Positions 33,663 to 42,111 of a stretch of 52,821 nucleotides of DNA are shown one piece after another. Position numbers and translations under genes: made by a program. Every line of letters starts with the position of its first letter. Position 1 is the stretch's first letter. The stretch is from Candidatus Kuenenia stuttgartensis (lineage in GTDB: Bacteria; Planctomycetota; UBA11346): contig CAMCMZ010000017.1 in NCBI GenBank assembly GCA_945876185.1, positions 1-52,821 on the forward strand. Direction: 5' to 3'. The notes below the pieces were generated by a model that worked only from the letters and a program-made list of their open reading frames with translations, was not told the origin of the DNA and did no database searches.

Positions 33663-34733
33663 ATGACCATGCGCTCCCCATCGCTCCTGATCGCCCTCGC
33701 CCTGACGGCAATGACAGCCAGCGCCCTGGCGCGCGCTCCCGCTCACGAAAGCCCGGCCTCGCCCGGTCTGACTTCTGAACTCCCGGCGCCGCCGCGGCCG
33801 CGCTGGTCGACCGTGCCTGGGCCGCCCGAGGCGCGTGAGATGGTGCCCGGTGGCGCGGTGGCGATCGCGCCTGGGGTGGATGGAAAAACCGGCCGGGTCG
33901 TGCTGCACGCCACCGCGTTGTTCGATCAGGGGCCGGTCGACGGGCTGGAGGTGCAGATCTGCCTGGAAGGCGGCAAGACCCACGAAGCGCTGTTCCGCGT
34001 CGACACCGCCAACGGTACCTTGGTGAAAGCCGCGTTCATCGCCGCGCTCGGCGTCCCCGATGGCCTGGGGAGCGCCGAGGACAGCGGCCTGCCGGTGCGC
34101 GGCGTGCCGCTCGCGGTGACCGTGTTCTGGCAGGACGTCGTCGCCAAGGAATGGCGGGCAACTCCGCTGAGCACCCTGGTGCGCGATCGCCGCACCGACC
34201 GGCCGGTGCCAGCCCTGCCCTACATCTACACCGGCAGCCGGATGGTCACGACCCAGGCGATCGGCGCGGACGGCCAGCCGACGAAGCGCGAACGATTCAT
34301 GCTCGATGTCACCAAATCGGTCGCGGTGAACTACAACGAACCCGATGCCCTGGTGTCGAGCGCCTTTCCCGAGGCCGGCGAGGACATTCGCTGGGAGACC
34401 AACAGCGCCCTCGCACCCGCGACCGGGACCAAGGTCCAGATCGCCTTTGAACGCGTTGCCCTGCCACTGGTGCTCGATCAGGGCGCCGATGGTGGCCTGG
34501 GCCGCAATGGTGCGACCCTGGACGACGCCGCCATCGACCGCCTGTTGGCCGAGCACTACGGCGAGGGGGTCAAGCCGGCCCTACGTGCAGTCGAGGTGCG
34601 CGTCAAATCGGACACCGGCCGCGATCAGGATGCGGCGGCTCGCGCCCGCCTGCTCAAGGCGGCGGCGCGGGCGAAGGCCTGGGTGGTGCCGGTGTTCGTG
34701 CCGGTGGTCCCAGCAACGACGTCGGCGAAATAA
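33663..34733 (+). CDS. Exported YdjY-domain protein
   Basis: A 356-residue protein with a signal peptide (MTMRSPSLLIALALTAMTASALA). The central part (about residues 60-260) matches the YdjY-domain pattern: GKTGRVVLHATALFDQGPVDGLEV, the CLEGGKTHEALFRVD motif, the AFIAALGVPDG helix, then PYIYTGSRM and YNEPDALVSSAF. This domain is common in exported proteins of Planctomycetes and lacks an established activity. The last ~90 residues are an Ala-rich extension. ATG 33663 is chosen because it places the signal peptide first; in-frame ATGs upstream (33603, 33636) lack that. Confidence 0.75.
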   Translation: MTMRSPSLLIALALTAMTASALARAPAHESPASPGLTSELPAPPRPRWSTVPGPPEAREMVPGGAVAIAPGVDGKTGRVVLHATALFDQGPVDGLEVQICLEGGKTHEALFRVDTANGTLVKAAFIAALGVPDGLGSAEDSGLPVRGVPLAVTVFWQDVVAKEWRATPLSTLVRDRRTDRPVPALPYIYTGSRMVTTQAIGADGQPTKRERFMLDVTKSVAVNYNEPDALVSSAFPEAGEDIRWETNSALAPATGTKVQIAFERVALPLVLDQGADGGLGRNGATLDDAAIDRLLAEHYGEGVKPALRAVEVRVKSDTGRDQDAAARARLLKAAARAKAWVVPVFVPVVPATTSAK

Positions 34734-34855
34734 GCTCCGGCCGTGCGCCGGATGGGCGGCGCCCCAGACGCTGACCTGGTGCGCTTTCAGGCCGACCGGG
34801 CTTGCGCCAACGCATTCCCTGCGCCAGCATCCCCGGGAACCCCGGGAGGATCGCC

Positions 34856-35941
34856 ATGCTGACCATGGAGGAACTGCTGCGCACGATGGTGGAACGCGGC
34901 GGCTCCGATCTGCACATCGCCGCTGGTTCGGCCCCGCGCACGCGCATCGACGGCAACCTGATCGAGATGCCGCAGACCGAGATCCTGGGGCCGGAACAGA
35001 CCAAGAAGCTGGTCTATTCGGTGCTCGACAACCAGCAGATCGCGCGCTTTGAACAAGAGCTCGAACTCGACATGTCCTTCGGCCTGGCCGGGGTCGGGCG
35101 CTTCCGCGTCAACGTGTTCTACCAGCGCGGGGCGGTTGGATCGGTGATGCGTACCATCCCCTACGAGATCTTCCCCTTCGAGCAGATCGGCGTGCCGATC
35201 CAGGTCTGCCGCAAGCTCTGCGACCTCGCGAAGGGTCTGGTGCTGGTCACCGGTGCGACCGGCTCCGGCAAGTCGACCACGCTCGCGGCGATGCTCGACT
35301 ACATCAACCAGACCCGGCAGGAACACATCATCACCATCGAAGATCCGATCGAGTTCGTGCACCGCAACAAGAAGTGCCTGGTCAACCAGCGCGAGATCGG
35401 CACCGACACCATGGGCTTCAACCAGTCGCTGCGCCGCATCCTGCGGCAAGACCCCGACGTGGTGCTGATCGGCGAGATGCGCGACAAAGAGACCATCGAG
35501 GCCGGCCTGACCATCGCCGAGACCGGCCACCTCACCTTCGCCACCCTGCATACCTCCGACTGCGTCCAGACCATCAACCGCGTCATCGACGTCTTCCCGG
35601 CGAGCCAGCAGAACCAGATCCGGACCCAGTTGTCCTTCGTGCTCGAAGGCGTCTTCTGCCAGCAGTTGCTGCCGAAACTGAACAGCCGCGGCCGGGTGCT
35701 GGCGGCCGAGATCATGATGCCGAACTCAGCCGTGCGTTCGCTCATCCGCGAAGACAAGTGCCACCAGATCTATTCCCACATCCAGGCCGGCGCCAAATTC
35801 GGCATGAAGACCATGAACCAGTCGCTCTTCGATCTCTTCCGCGCCGGGATGATCTCGTGGGATGACGCCATCTCGCGTTCGGGCGATGTCGAAGACCTGA
35901 AACGCACCGCCCAGCGCGACGGCCAGCAGGTTCCGGGATAG
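34856..35941 (+). CDS. pilT: Type IV pilus retraction ATPase PilT
   Basis: A 361-residue hexameric ATPase that powers pilus retraction and twitching. The N-terminal domain has MEELLRTMVERGGSDLHIAAG. The ATPase domain has Walker A GATGSGKST (from residue 133), the Asp box, Walker B VVLIGEMRD and the His box TLHT. The AIRNLIRE motif of PilT appears as AVRSLIREDK. ATG 34856 is preceded by a strong GGGAGGA. It opens a four-gene operon; the next gene starts 3 bp after its stop. Confidence 0.94.
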   Translation: MLTMEELLRTMVERGGSDLHIAAGSAPRTRIDGNLIEMPQTEILGPEQTKKLVYSVLDNQQIARFEQELELDMSFGLAGVGRFRVNVFYQRGAVGSVMRTIPYEIFPFEQIGVPIQVCRKLCDLAKGLVLVTGATGSGKSTTLAAMLDYINQTRQEHIITIEDPIEFVHRNKKCLVNQREIGTDTMGFNQSLRRILRQDPDVVLIGEMRDKETIEAGLTIAETGHLTFATLHTSDCVQTINRVIDVFPASQQNQIRTQLSFVLEGVFCQQLLPKLNSRGRVLAAEIMMPNSAVRSLIREDKCHQIYSHIQAGAKFGMKTMNQSLFDLFRAGMISWDDAISRSGDVEDLKRTAQRDGQQVPG

Positions 35942-35944
35942 ATC

Positions 35945-36388
35945 GTGGTCAGCCTCACCCGCCTCACCCGCAAGAAGATTGGCGAGATCCTGGTCGAACA
36001 GGGCCTGCTGACCGACGCCCAGGTGCAGGACACCCTGCGCCTGCAGCACCAGACCGGCCTGCTGTTCGGCGAGACCCTGGTTCAGAACCGGCTCATCACC
36101 GAGGACAAGATGGTGTCGGTGCTGGTCGCCCAGTTCGGCATCCCGTACCTGCGCCCAAGCCAATACAAAATCCCCAAGGAACTGCTCGACATCTTCGAAC
36201 CGGCGATGATGCGCCGTTACCAGTTCGTGCCGATGGACATGGTCGGATCGGTCCTGGTCATCGCGGTCGCCGGCCTGTTATCAGAGGACATCCTCAAGGA
36301 GATTGAAACCCAGACGGGGTGCACGCTCCAGGTGTTTTTGACCAAGATGAGCGAAATCGGCGATGTCCTTAAGGCGAATGGGCTGTGA
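35945..36388 (+). CDS. Stand-alone MshEN/GspE N-terminal domain protein
   Basis: A 147-residue protein comprising just the N-terminal domain found on PilB/GspE/MshE ATPases. The tandem 24-residue pattern of MshEN is visible: KIGEILVEQGLLTDAQVQDT, then LFGETLVQNRLITEDKMVSV. In MshE this pattern binds c-di-GMP. There is no ATPase domain. It starts at GTG 35945, 3 bp after pilT, and is likely a partner or regulator of the pilus motors. The cognate ATPase PilB, two genes on, keeps its own divergent N-terminal domain. Confidence 0.85.
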   Translation: MVSLTRLTRKKIGEILVEQGLLTDAQVQDTLRLQHQTGLLFGETLVQNRLITEDKMVSVLVAQFGIPYLRPSQYKIPKELLDIFEPAMMRRYQFVPMDMVGSVLVIAVAGLLSEDILKEIETQTGCTLQVFLTKMSEIGDVLKANGL

Positions 36389-37236
36389 CTATGAGAGTAA
36401 TTATTTCCATTCTATTGAATGTTTCCTTTTATAATGTTTTTCTGGGTGCGGAATTGGTCGAGGTTATTCCAAGATATCCCCGAATTGACAATTCATTGGG
36501 TCTTGATAAGCGTCTAGCGCTAATTGATCACTTAAAGGAAAAATGCAAAATTCAAATTACCCCTGGGGAAAGTTACGAGTCTTTGGTTATTCGCTATAAA
36601 AATTATTGCGATGAAAGACTGTTGTCCGAACCAATGCCAAGCACTAGAGAAAAATCAGAGGGGGAAAAAGTCCAGGGCAAAAGTATAAATGAAATTGAAA
36701 AGATTGATAGAAGTAATACATGCATTCAACTATTAGGTGAATTTAACTATCAAGCCAAGGATGAGCAAACCCTGATTGAATTAAGGGCGATATTGAGAAG
36801 GTTTCAGGAAGAAAATCAGGAATCTATTCGGAAAGAGCGGGCGGAGAGATTTGAAAAGGAGCAGGTGGAAAGGAAAAACAAGGAAACAGCGGATAAACTG
36901 CGAATGGAATCGAACAGAAAAACGGCTGAAGTTGCGGAGAGAGAAAAAATTAAGCTGCAAGAAGCATCTGAAAATCAAAGAAAGGAACTTGAGTTAATTA
37001 ATGCGCGTGTGTCGCGAGATGAGTTTCGAAAAAAAATAATGGGAAAGAATCTGGAAAAACTCACGGAAAATGTCGGAAAACCGGACAAGACTGACGACTT
37101 CTTCGATAGGTCGAGAAAAGAAAAGTGGTTGTATTATAATAATAAAACCTTTATCCGCGACCCGCGCAAACCGGATGATTATGCCAAGGTTATTATGGAG
37201 GAGAACCAAGTTGTTAGGATATATTTTTATGAATAA
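36385..37236 (+). CDS. AT-rich orphan gene inside the pilus operon (exported, coiled coil)
   Basis: A 283-residue protein whose gene is about 36% GC by eye against ~63% for its neighbours, with matching A/T-ending codons. It starts at GTG 36385 (or ATG 36391), overlapping the previous stop. The N-terminus (VIISILLNVSFYNVFLGAE) resembles a signal peptide. Residues ~140-220 are a Lys/Glu-rich coiled coil. The C-terminal ~65 residues (MGKNLEKLTENVGKPDKTDD, then KWLYYNN and VVRIYF) look like a SmpA/BamE-style small fold by pattern only. It reads in operon direction and ends 28 bp before pilB. The composition indicates horizontal transfer. The family is not recognised. Confidence 0.75.
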   Translation: MTMRVIISILLNVSFYNVFLGAELVEVIPRYPRIDNSLGLDKRLALIDHLKEKCKIQITPGESYESLVIRYKNYCDERLLSEPMPSTREKSEGEKVQGKSINEIEKIDRSNTCIQLLGEFNYQAKDEQTLIELRAILRRFQEENQESIRKERAERFEKEQVERKNKETADKLRMESNRKTAEVAEREKIKLQEASENQRKELELINARVSRDEFRKKIMGKNLEKLTENVGKPDKTDDFFDRSRKEKWLYYNNKTFIRDPRKPDDYAKVIMEENQVVRIYFYE

Positions 37237-37264
37237 TAATTTAAGTCAGATGGATAATTGAACC

Positions 37265-39034
37265 ATGGCCAACGTCGCCGGCTACAACCGCAAGCTCGTC
37301 GCGCTGCTGAAGAAGAACCAGCTCGCGGATGATGCGCAGCTCCAGCCTTTGATCGACAAAGCGACCAAAGAGAGCCTCCTCCTGGCCACCCTGGTGGTGT
37401 CCGAGCAGTTGCTCGACGAGCCGACCCTGCTCGGGCTGGTCAGCGAAGACAACGGCAACCCGGTCATCGATCTTGACAAGCTCACCATCGACATGGAGGG
37501 ACTGAAGCAGTCCAACAAGGGCGAGGAGCCCATCCCGGAGGACGTGGCGAAGTTCAACGCCTGCATCCCGCTCGACATGATCGGCGACTTCCTGACCCTG
37601 GCGGTCGCGAATCCGTATGACGTGGTGATGATGGACAACCTGAAACTGCAGCTCGGCAAGCAGATCCTGCCGGTGGTCTCCAGCGAACGCGCGATCCTGA
37701 AGGCGATCGAGCTGTCGTACCACAAGCAGGAAAAGCAGATGCAGGACCTGATGGACACGATGCCGACCGAGGACGAACTCGATCTCGGCGACGCCAAGCA
37801 GGATCAGAAGGATCAGGACGCCGAGGACGACAAGGAACTCACCGCGATGGGCGACGATTCGCCGGCGGTGAAGGTGGTGAAGCAGATCTTCGCTGCCGCA
37901 CTGAAAAAGGGCGCTTCCGACATCCACATCGAACCGATGGAAAAGCGCACCCGGGTCCGGCTGCGCATCGACGGTGTCCTCATCGAGCACTTGGATCTGC
38001 CCAAGAAGCTCGAACGTTCGCTGGTGTCGCGCATCAAGATCATGACCGACACCATGAACATCGCGGAGCGCGGCAAGCCCCAGGACGGCCGCATCCAGAT
38101 CTCGATGGAAGGCAAGAAGTGCGACGTGCGCGTCAGTTCGCTGCCGCTGGTCTACGGCGAGAAGATATGCATGCGTATCCTCGCCAAGGGCAACCTGAAG
38201 GACATGAAGGAGATCGGCTTCGAGCCGCAGGTGCTTGAGGCCCTGGATAAGGGGTTGGCCTCGCCCTATGGCATGGTGCTGGTCACCGGTCCGACTGGTT
38301 CCGGCAAGTCGACCACGCTGTATTCCTGCCTGAAGACCGTGATGACGCCCGAGGACAACGTCAACACGGTGGAAGACCCGGTCGAATACGAGATCGAGGG
38401 CATCAACCAGTGCCACGTGAACCCGAAACGTGGACTCACCTTTGCCAACGCGCTGCGCGCCCTCCTGCGCCAAGACCCCGACACCATCATGATCGGCGAG
38501 ATCCGCGACCAGGAGACCATCGAGATCGCGGTGAAGGCTGCCCTCACCGGCCACCTCGTGCTGTCGACCCTGCATACCAACGACGCGCCCAGCACGATCA
38601 CCCGCATCATCGACATGGGCATCGAGCCGTTCCTGGCCGCGAGCACCATCCTGAGCGTGCTCGCCCAGCGCCTTGGCCGCCGCCTGTGCAAGAACTGCAA
38701 GGCGGAGATGACCAAAGACGAAATGCCGAAACGCGAGGAACTGGTGCGTTACGGCTTCCTGCCTGAAGAAATCGAGGGCATCAAGCTGTGGAAACCGGTG
38801 GGCTGCAGTCTGTGCGCGAAGGGCTACAAGGGCCGCTTTGCCCTGGTCGAATGCCTGGTGATGAACGACGACCTGCGCCGCTGCATCATCGCCGGCGGCA
38901 CCGCCATCGACATCCGCAAGAAGGCGGTCGATACCGGCATGATCACCCTGCGCCGTTGCGGCCTGCTCAATTCCATGCGCGGCGTCACCACGGTTGAAGA
39001 GGTCATGCGCCACACCGCCGGGGATTCCGACTGA
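37265..39034 (+). CDS. pilB: Type IV pilus assembly ATPase PilB (GspE family)
   Basis: A 589-residue ATPase that powers pilus polymerisation. An N-terminal MshEN-type domain (~1-160) is followed by an acidic linker and the ATPase domain: GASDIHIEP, Walker A GPTGSGKST (from residue 342), Walker B DTIMIGEIRD and the His box STLHTNDAPST. Zinc-binding cysteines are C475, C478 (CKNC) and C514, C517 (CSLC). Related ATPases of type II secretion look the same, but the pilT neighbour favours the pilus. ATG 37265 is the operon's last start. Confidence 0.92.
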   Translation: MANVAGYNRKLVALLKKNQLADDAQLQPLIDKATKESLLLATLVVSEQLLDEPTLLGLVSEDNGNPVIDLDKLTIDMEGLKQSNKGEEPIPEDVAKFNACIPLDMIGDFLTLAVANPYDVVMMDNLKLQLGKQILPVVSSERAILKAIELSYHKQEKQMQDLMDTMPTEDELDLGDAKQDQKDQDAEDDKELTAMGDDSPAVKVVKQIFAAALKKGASDIHIEPMEKRTRVRLRIDGVLIEHLDLPKKLERSLVSRIKIMTDTMNIAERGKPQDGRIQISMEGKKCDVRVSSLPLVYGEKICMRILAKGNLKDMKEIGFEPQVLEALDKGLASPYGMVLVTGPTGSGKSTTLYSCLKTVMTPEDNVNTVEDPVEYEIEGINQCHVNPKRGLTFANALRALLRQDPDTIMIGEIRDQETIEIAVKAALTGHLVLSTLHTNDAPSTITRIIDMGIEPFLAASTILSVLAQRLGRRLCKNCKAEMTKDEMPKREELVRYGFLPEEIEGIKLWKPVGCSLCAKGYKGRFALVECLVMNDDLRRCIIAGGTAIDIRKKAVDTGMITLRRCGLLNSMRGVTTVEEVMRHTAGDSD

Positions 39035-39163
39035 ACATCCATGCATGAAACGGATTGCCGGACTGAACCAGGCCAACCGGGTTGGGCAGGAGATCATCTG
39101 GGGGGGGTTGATCTCGGAGCAGGCTACCTAGGCTCCCCCGGTCCACCAATCCCGAGGAACGAC

Positions 39164-39442
39164 ATGCACGACCACGAGAACATCCGCGAGGATGAGTCCC
39201 CTGCCCTGGTTGCACGCAATACGCGGACCGGACTGAAGCTTTTCGCGATCTATCTGGCGTGTTATGCCGGTTTCATGGGGCTGAGCACCTTCGCCCCCGA
39301 GGTGATGAAGCTGCGGCCGTTTGGCGGCCTCAACCTGTTCGTGCTCTACGGCTTCGGCCTGATCCTCGCCGCGCTCATCTTGGCCATCGTCTACCTGGTG
39401 CTCTGCCGCCGGGCGGTCGTGGGCAGCAAGGACAAGGGTTGA
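39164..39442 (+). CDS. yjcH: DUF485 membrane protein (YjcH-like)
   Basis: A 92-residue protein with two membrane helices (about residues 25-48 and 58-82) and the DUF485 pattern RTGLKLFAIYLACYAGFMGL. DUF485 proteins are almost always encoded directly before ActP-type acetate symporters, as here with 3 bp between. ATG 39164 has GAGGA 5 nt upstream. It probably assists the transporter. Confidence 0.87.
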   Translation: MHDHENIREDESPALVARNTRTGLKLFAIYLACYAGFMGLSTFAPEVMKLRPFGGLNLFVLYGFGLILAALILAIVYLVLCRRAVVGSKDKG

Positions 39443-39445
39443 GCC

Positions 39446-41356
39446 ATGGCCATCACGATCTTCCTTTTCTTCGTTGCCGTCGTCCTCGGGATCAGCTTCT
39501 TCCTCGGGTCGAAGGCCAAGTCCGCGAAAGGCTATTTCGCCGCTGGCGGCGGGGTGCCCTGGTGGGTCAACGGCATCGCGTTTGCCGGCGACTATCTCTC
39601 GGCCGCATCATTCCTCGGCATCTGCGGCATGATCGCCTTCTATGGCTATGACGGATTCCTGTACTCCATCGGTTATCTCGCGGGCTGGATCGTCGCCCTG
39701 TTCGTCATCGCCGAGCCGCTCAAGCGCCTGGGGCGGTTCACCTTTGCCGACGCTCTCGACAACAAGTTCAATTCGCGTGGCATCAAGTTTGCTGCGGCCG
39801 TCAGCACCCTGGTGGTCTCGGTCTTCTACCTCATCCCGCAGATGGTCGGCGCCGGGGCGCTGATCAAGCCGTTGCTGGGCTGGGATCACTGGGTCGGGGT
39901 GAGCACGGTCGGAGCCGTGGTGATCGTGATCGTCGCCACGGCCGGCATGGTCAGCACGACCTGGGTCCAGTTCATCAAGGGCGGGTTGCTCGTCCTGCTG
40001 TGCGCCCTGATGACCTGCATGATCCTGGCCCGTGGCCTGACCACCAAGGTTCCAGAGGGCCAGCACGCCTTCCGCGTGGCGCCCGCAGCCGAGATAACCG
40101 GCGCGGCCGGGACCGAGGTCCTGCCCGAGACCGATGGCTGGGCGGGCAAGCCCTACGTGCGGGTGAAGAACAGCGACGGCAGCATCGCGGTCTGGCGCAA
40201 AGCCGGACCCCAGGGCAAGGAAGGCGAGATCCTGTCCGAGACCCAGACCGTGGTCGTCACCGCGGACAAGAAGACTCTCACCAATGGCAAACCGGACGGC
40301 GCACTGCTGCCGGTTGGCCATGTCGGCAAACTGCCTGATGGGCAGGAATCCTCTGGTCCGCTCGACCCGATCGCCTTTTTCCGGGTCTTCCAGGACAGCG
40401 AGATCGTGCAGTGGAAGAAGGAAAAGGCCCCGATCGCTGCGGGCGGCGAATCGACCACGATCTATTATCAGCAGGTGTCCACCGGAGCTTCGTTGCTGAC
40501 CGCAGGCGGCAGCCCGACCTTTTCGGGCCTGCGCAGCGACAACACGATCGCCAAGATCGACTTCCTGTCGCTGATGCTGGCATTGTTCCTCGGCACCGCC
40601 TCGCTGCCGCACATCCTGATCCGCTACTACACGGTGAAGGACCAGGTTAGCGCCCGCAAGAGCACCATCCTCGGTATCGCCGCGATCGGTTTCTTCTACG
40701 TGCTCACCCTCTATCTCGGCCTGGGCGCGATGACCAGCGGCACCCTGCCGGTCGACGCCACCGGCAGCAACATGGCGGCCCCGCTGCTGGCCAAGAGCTT
40801 CAATGAACTGCTCTTTGCAGTGATCTCCGCAGTCGCCTTCACCACCGTGTTGGGCACGGTCAGCGGTTTGATCATGGCCGCGAGCGGCGCGGTGGCCCAC
40901 GATCTCGCCACCAACCTGTTCAAGATGGACATGAGCGACGGCCGGCAGGTGCGGATCGCCAAGATGTCGGCGGTCGGCGTCGGCCTGATCGCCATCCTTC
41001 TCGGTATCCTGTTCAAGAACCTGAACGCCAACTTCCTGGTCGGTTGGGCCTTCAACATCGCGGCCTCGGCCAACCTTCCTGCCCTGGTGATGCTGCTGTT
41101 CTGGCGTCGCACCACCAAACAGGGCATCACCTGGGCGATCATCGTGGGCATGATCTCGTCCCTGGCCTGGGTGCTGGGCAGCAAGGAGGCGATGCAGTTT
41201 GTCTACGGCTTCAACGCCGTCGAGGCGGCCAAGAATGCCCTGGTGCCGTTCAGCCAGCCGGCGATCATCACGGTTCCCTTGGGATTCATCGTGGTGATCG
41301 TGGTGTCGCTGATGAACAAACCTGGACCTGAAGCCGGACCGCAGAAGCCGCTCTGA
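39446..41356 (+). CDS. actP: ActP-type sodium:solute symporter with large extra loop
   Basis: A 636-residue member of the SSS family, probably taking up acetate or a related short carboxylate. The family start is clear (AKGYFAAGGGVPWWVNGIAF, GDYLSAASFLGI), as is the later RYYTVKDQVSARKS region and the final helices. It is ~85 residues longer than E. coli ActP because of a hydrophilic segment of roughly 170 residues (about 195-365, window ~40030-40540) between membrane helices. The substrate is inferred from the DUF485 partner and the SatP and DUF294 neighbours. Confidence 0.87.
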   Translation: MAITIFLFFVAVVLGISFFLGSKAKSAKGYFAAGGGVPWWVNGIAFAGDYLSAASFLGICGMIAFYGYDGFLYSIGYLAGWIVALFVIAEPLKRLGRFTFADALDNKFNSRGIKFAAAVSTLVVSVFYLIPQMVGAGALIKPLLGWDHWVGVSTVGAVVIVIVATAGMVSTTWVQFIKGGLLVLLCALMTCMILARGLTTKVPEGQHAFRVAPAAEITGAAGTEVLPETDGWAGKPYVRVKNSDGSIAVWRKAGPQGKEGEILSETQTVVVTADKKTLTNGKPDGALLPVGHVGKLPDGQESSGPLDPIAFFRVFQDSEIVQWKKEKAPIAAGGESTTIYYQQVSTGASLLTAGGSPTFSGLRSDNTIAKIDFLSLMLALFLGTASLPHILIRYYTVKDQVSARKSTILGIAAIGFFYVLTLYLGLGAMTSGTLPVDATGSNMAAPLLAKSFNELLFAVISAVAFTTVLGTVSGLIMAASGAVAHDLATNLFKMDMSDGRQVRIAKMSAVGVGLIAILLGILFKNLNANFLVGWAFNIAASANLPALVMLLFWRRTTKQGITWAIIVGMISSLAWVLGSKEAMQFVYGFNAVEAAKNALVPFSQPAIITVPLGFIVVIVVSLMNKPGPEAGPQKPL

Positions 41357-41370
41357 ACTGAACTGAACCT

Positions 41371-42111
41371 TCAGGCGAATTCCAGCCTGGCCGCCTTGGT
41401 ATCCCACAGGCAAAGACCTTGCGCATGGTCGAGTGCCGGCAGGGATAGAAACAGGGTCTGATCGATCCGGTGTTGGTGGAAGACATGGAAATGTCCGAAA
41501 ATCCACAGAGCCGGGCGGCGGGGCAGGCCCTGCCAAAGGCGGGTCAGGGCGGGCTCGCCGCAATCGTTGGCCGGTCCGCCGTCATAGCCGGCGTCCTTGA
41601 TGTGGATGGCGGACCGTTCCGCCAGACCATCGGTGCCGGACATGCCCAGACCCAGGCCGGCGGGGCAGGAATGGGTGGCGATGAGATCCGGCGGTCGCGC
41701 GGCAAAGGCGGCCTGCGCCTCGGCGAGGTTGGCGCTGGTGATCAGGTTTCCGCCGACCGCGACCTGAGGTTGATCGGAATGCAGGGCTCCGCCCAGGAAT
41801 CCGATGCGGCAGCCGTCGAGGCACACCAGCGAGCCTCGGGGCTGGTAGATGAGCCCTTGTGCGGCCCAGGCGGTCGCCAGGCCGCTGGCCCGCGCCCGAC
41901 CCAGGAAAGCGTGATCCTCGTGATTTCCGCATAGCGCCAGCACCGGGATGGGCAGGCGGGCAAGCGGACGGCCGGCGTCGAGGCGGTCCGCCGTGAATCC
42001 GAGGTCGCCGACCTGGATGGCCGCCCCGGCCCCGGCGGCTGCCGCCCGCGCCGTCCAGCGGGCCAACTGGGAGAGGTCGTCATGAACGTCACCGAACAGG
42101 GCGAGTTTCAC
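41371..42111 (-). CDS. Calcineurin-like metallophosphoesterase
   Basis: A 246-residue enzyme with the five-part metal-binding pattern: FGDVHDD, QVGDLGF, CGNHEDH, ATHSCPAG and GHFHVFH. Members hydrolyse phosphomono- or diesters; the substrate is not evident. Its start overlaps the stop of the upstream sensor gene by 4 bp (ATGA), so the two are translationally coupled. A role in turnover of a signalling nucleotide is possible but is only an inference from that coupling. Confidence 0.85.
   Translation of the reverse strand: MKLALFGDVHDDLSQLARWTARAAAAGAGAAIQVGDLGFTADRLDAGRPLARLPIPVLALCGNHEDHAFLGRARASGLATAWAAQGLIYQPRGSLVCLDGCRIGFLGGALHSDQPQVAVGGNLITSANLAEAQAAFAARPPDLIATHSCPAGLGLGMSGTDGLAERSAIHIKDAGYDGGPANDCGEPALTRLWQGLPRRPALWIFGHFHVFHQHRIDQTLFLSLPALDHAQGLCLWDTKAARLEFA

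Noticed and set aside
39608..41563. 651-residue open frame on the minus strand opposite actP
   Set aside because: It mirrors the codon pattern of a clear symporter gene, is rich in Gln/His/Arg/Asp without any domain, and is a GC-rich antisense artefact.
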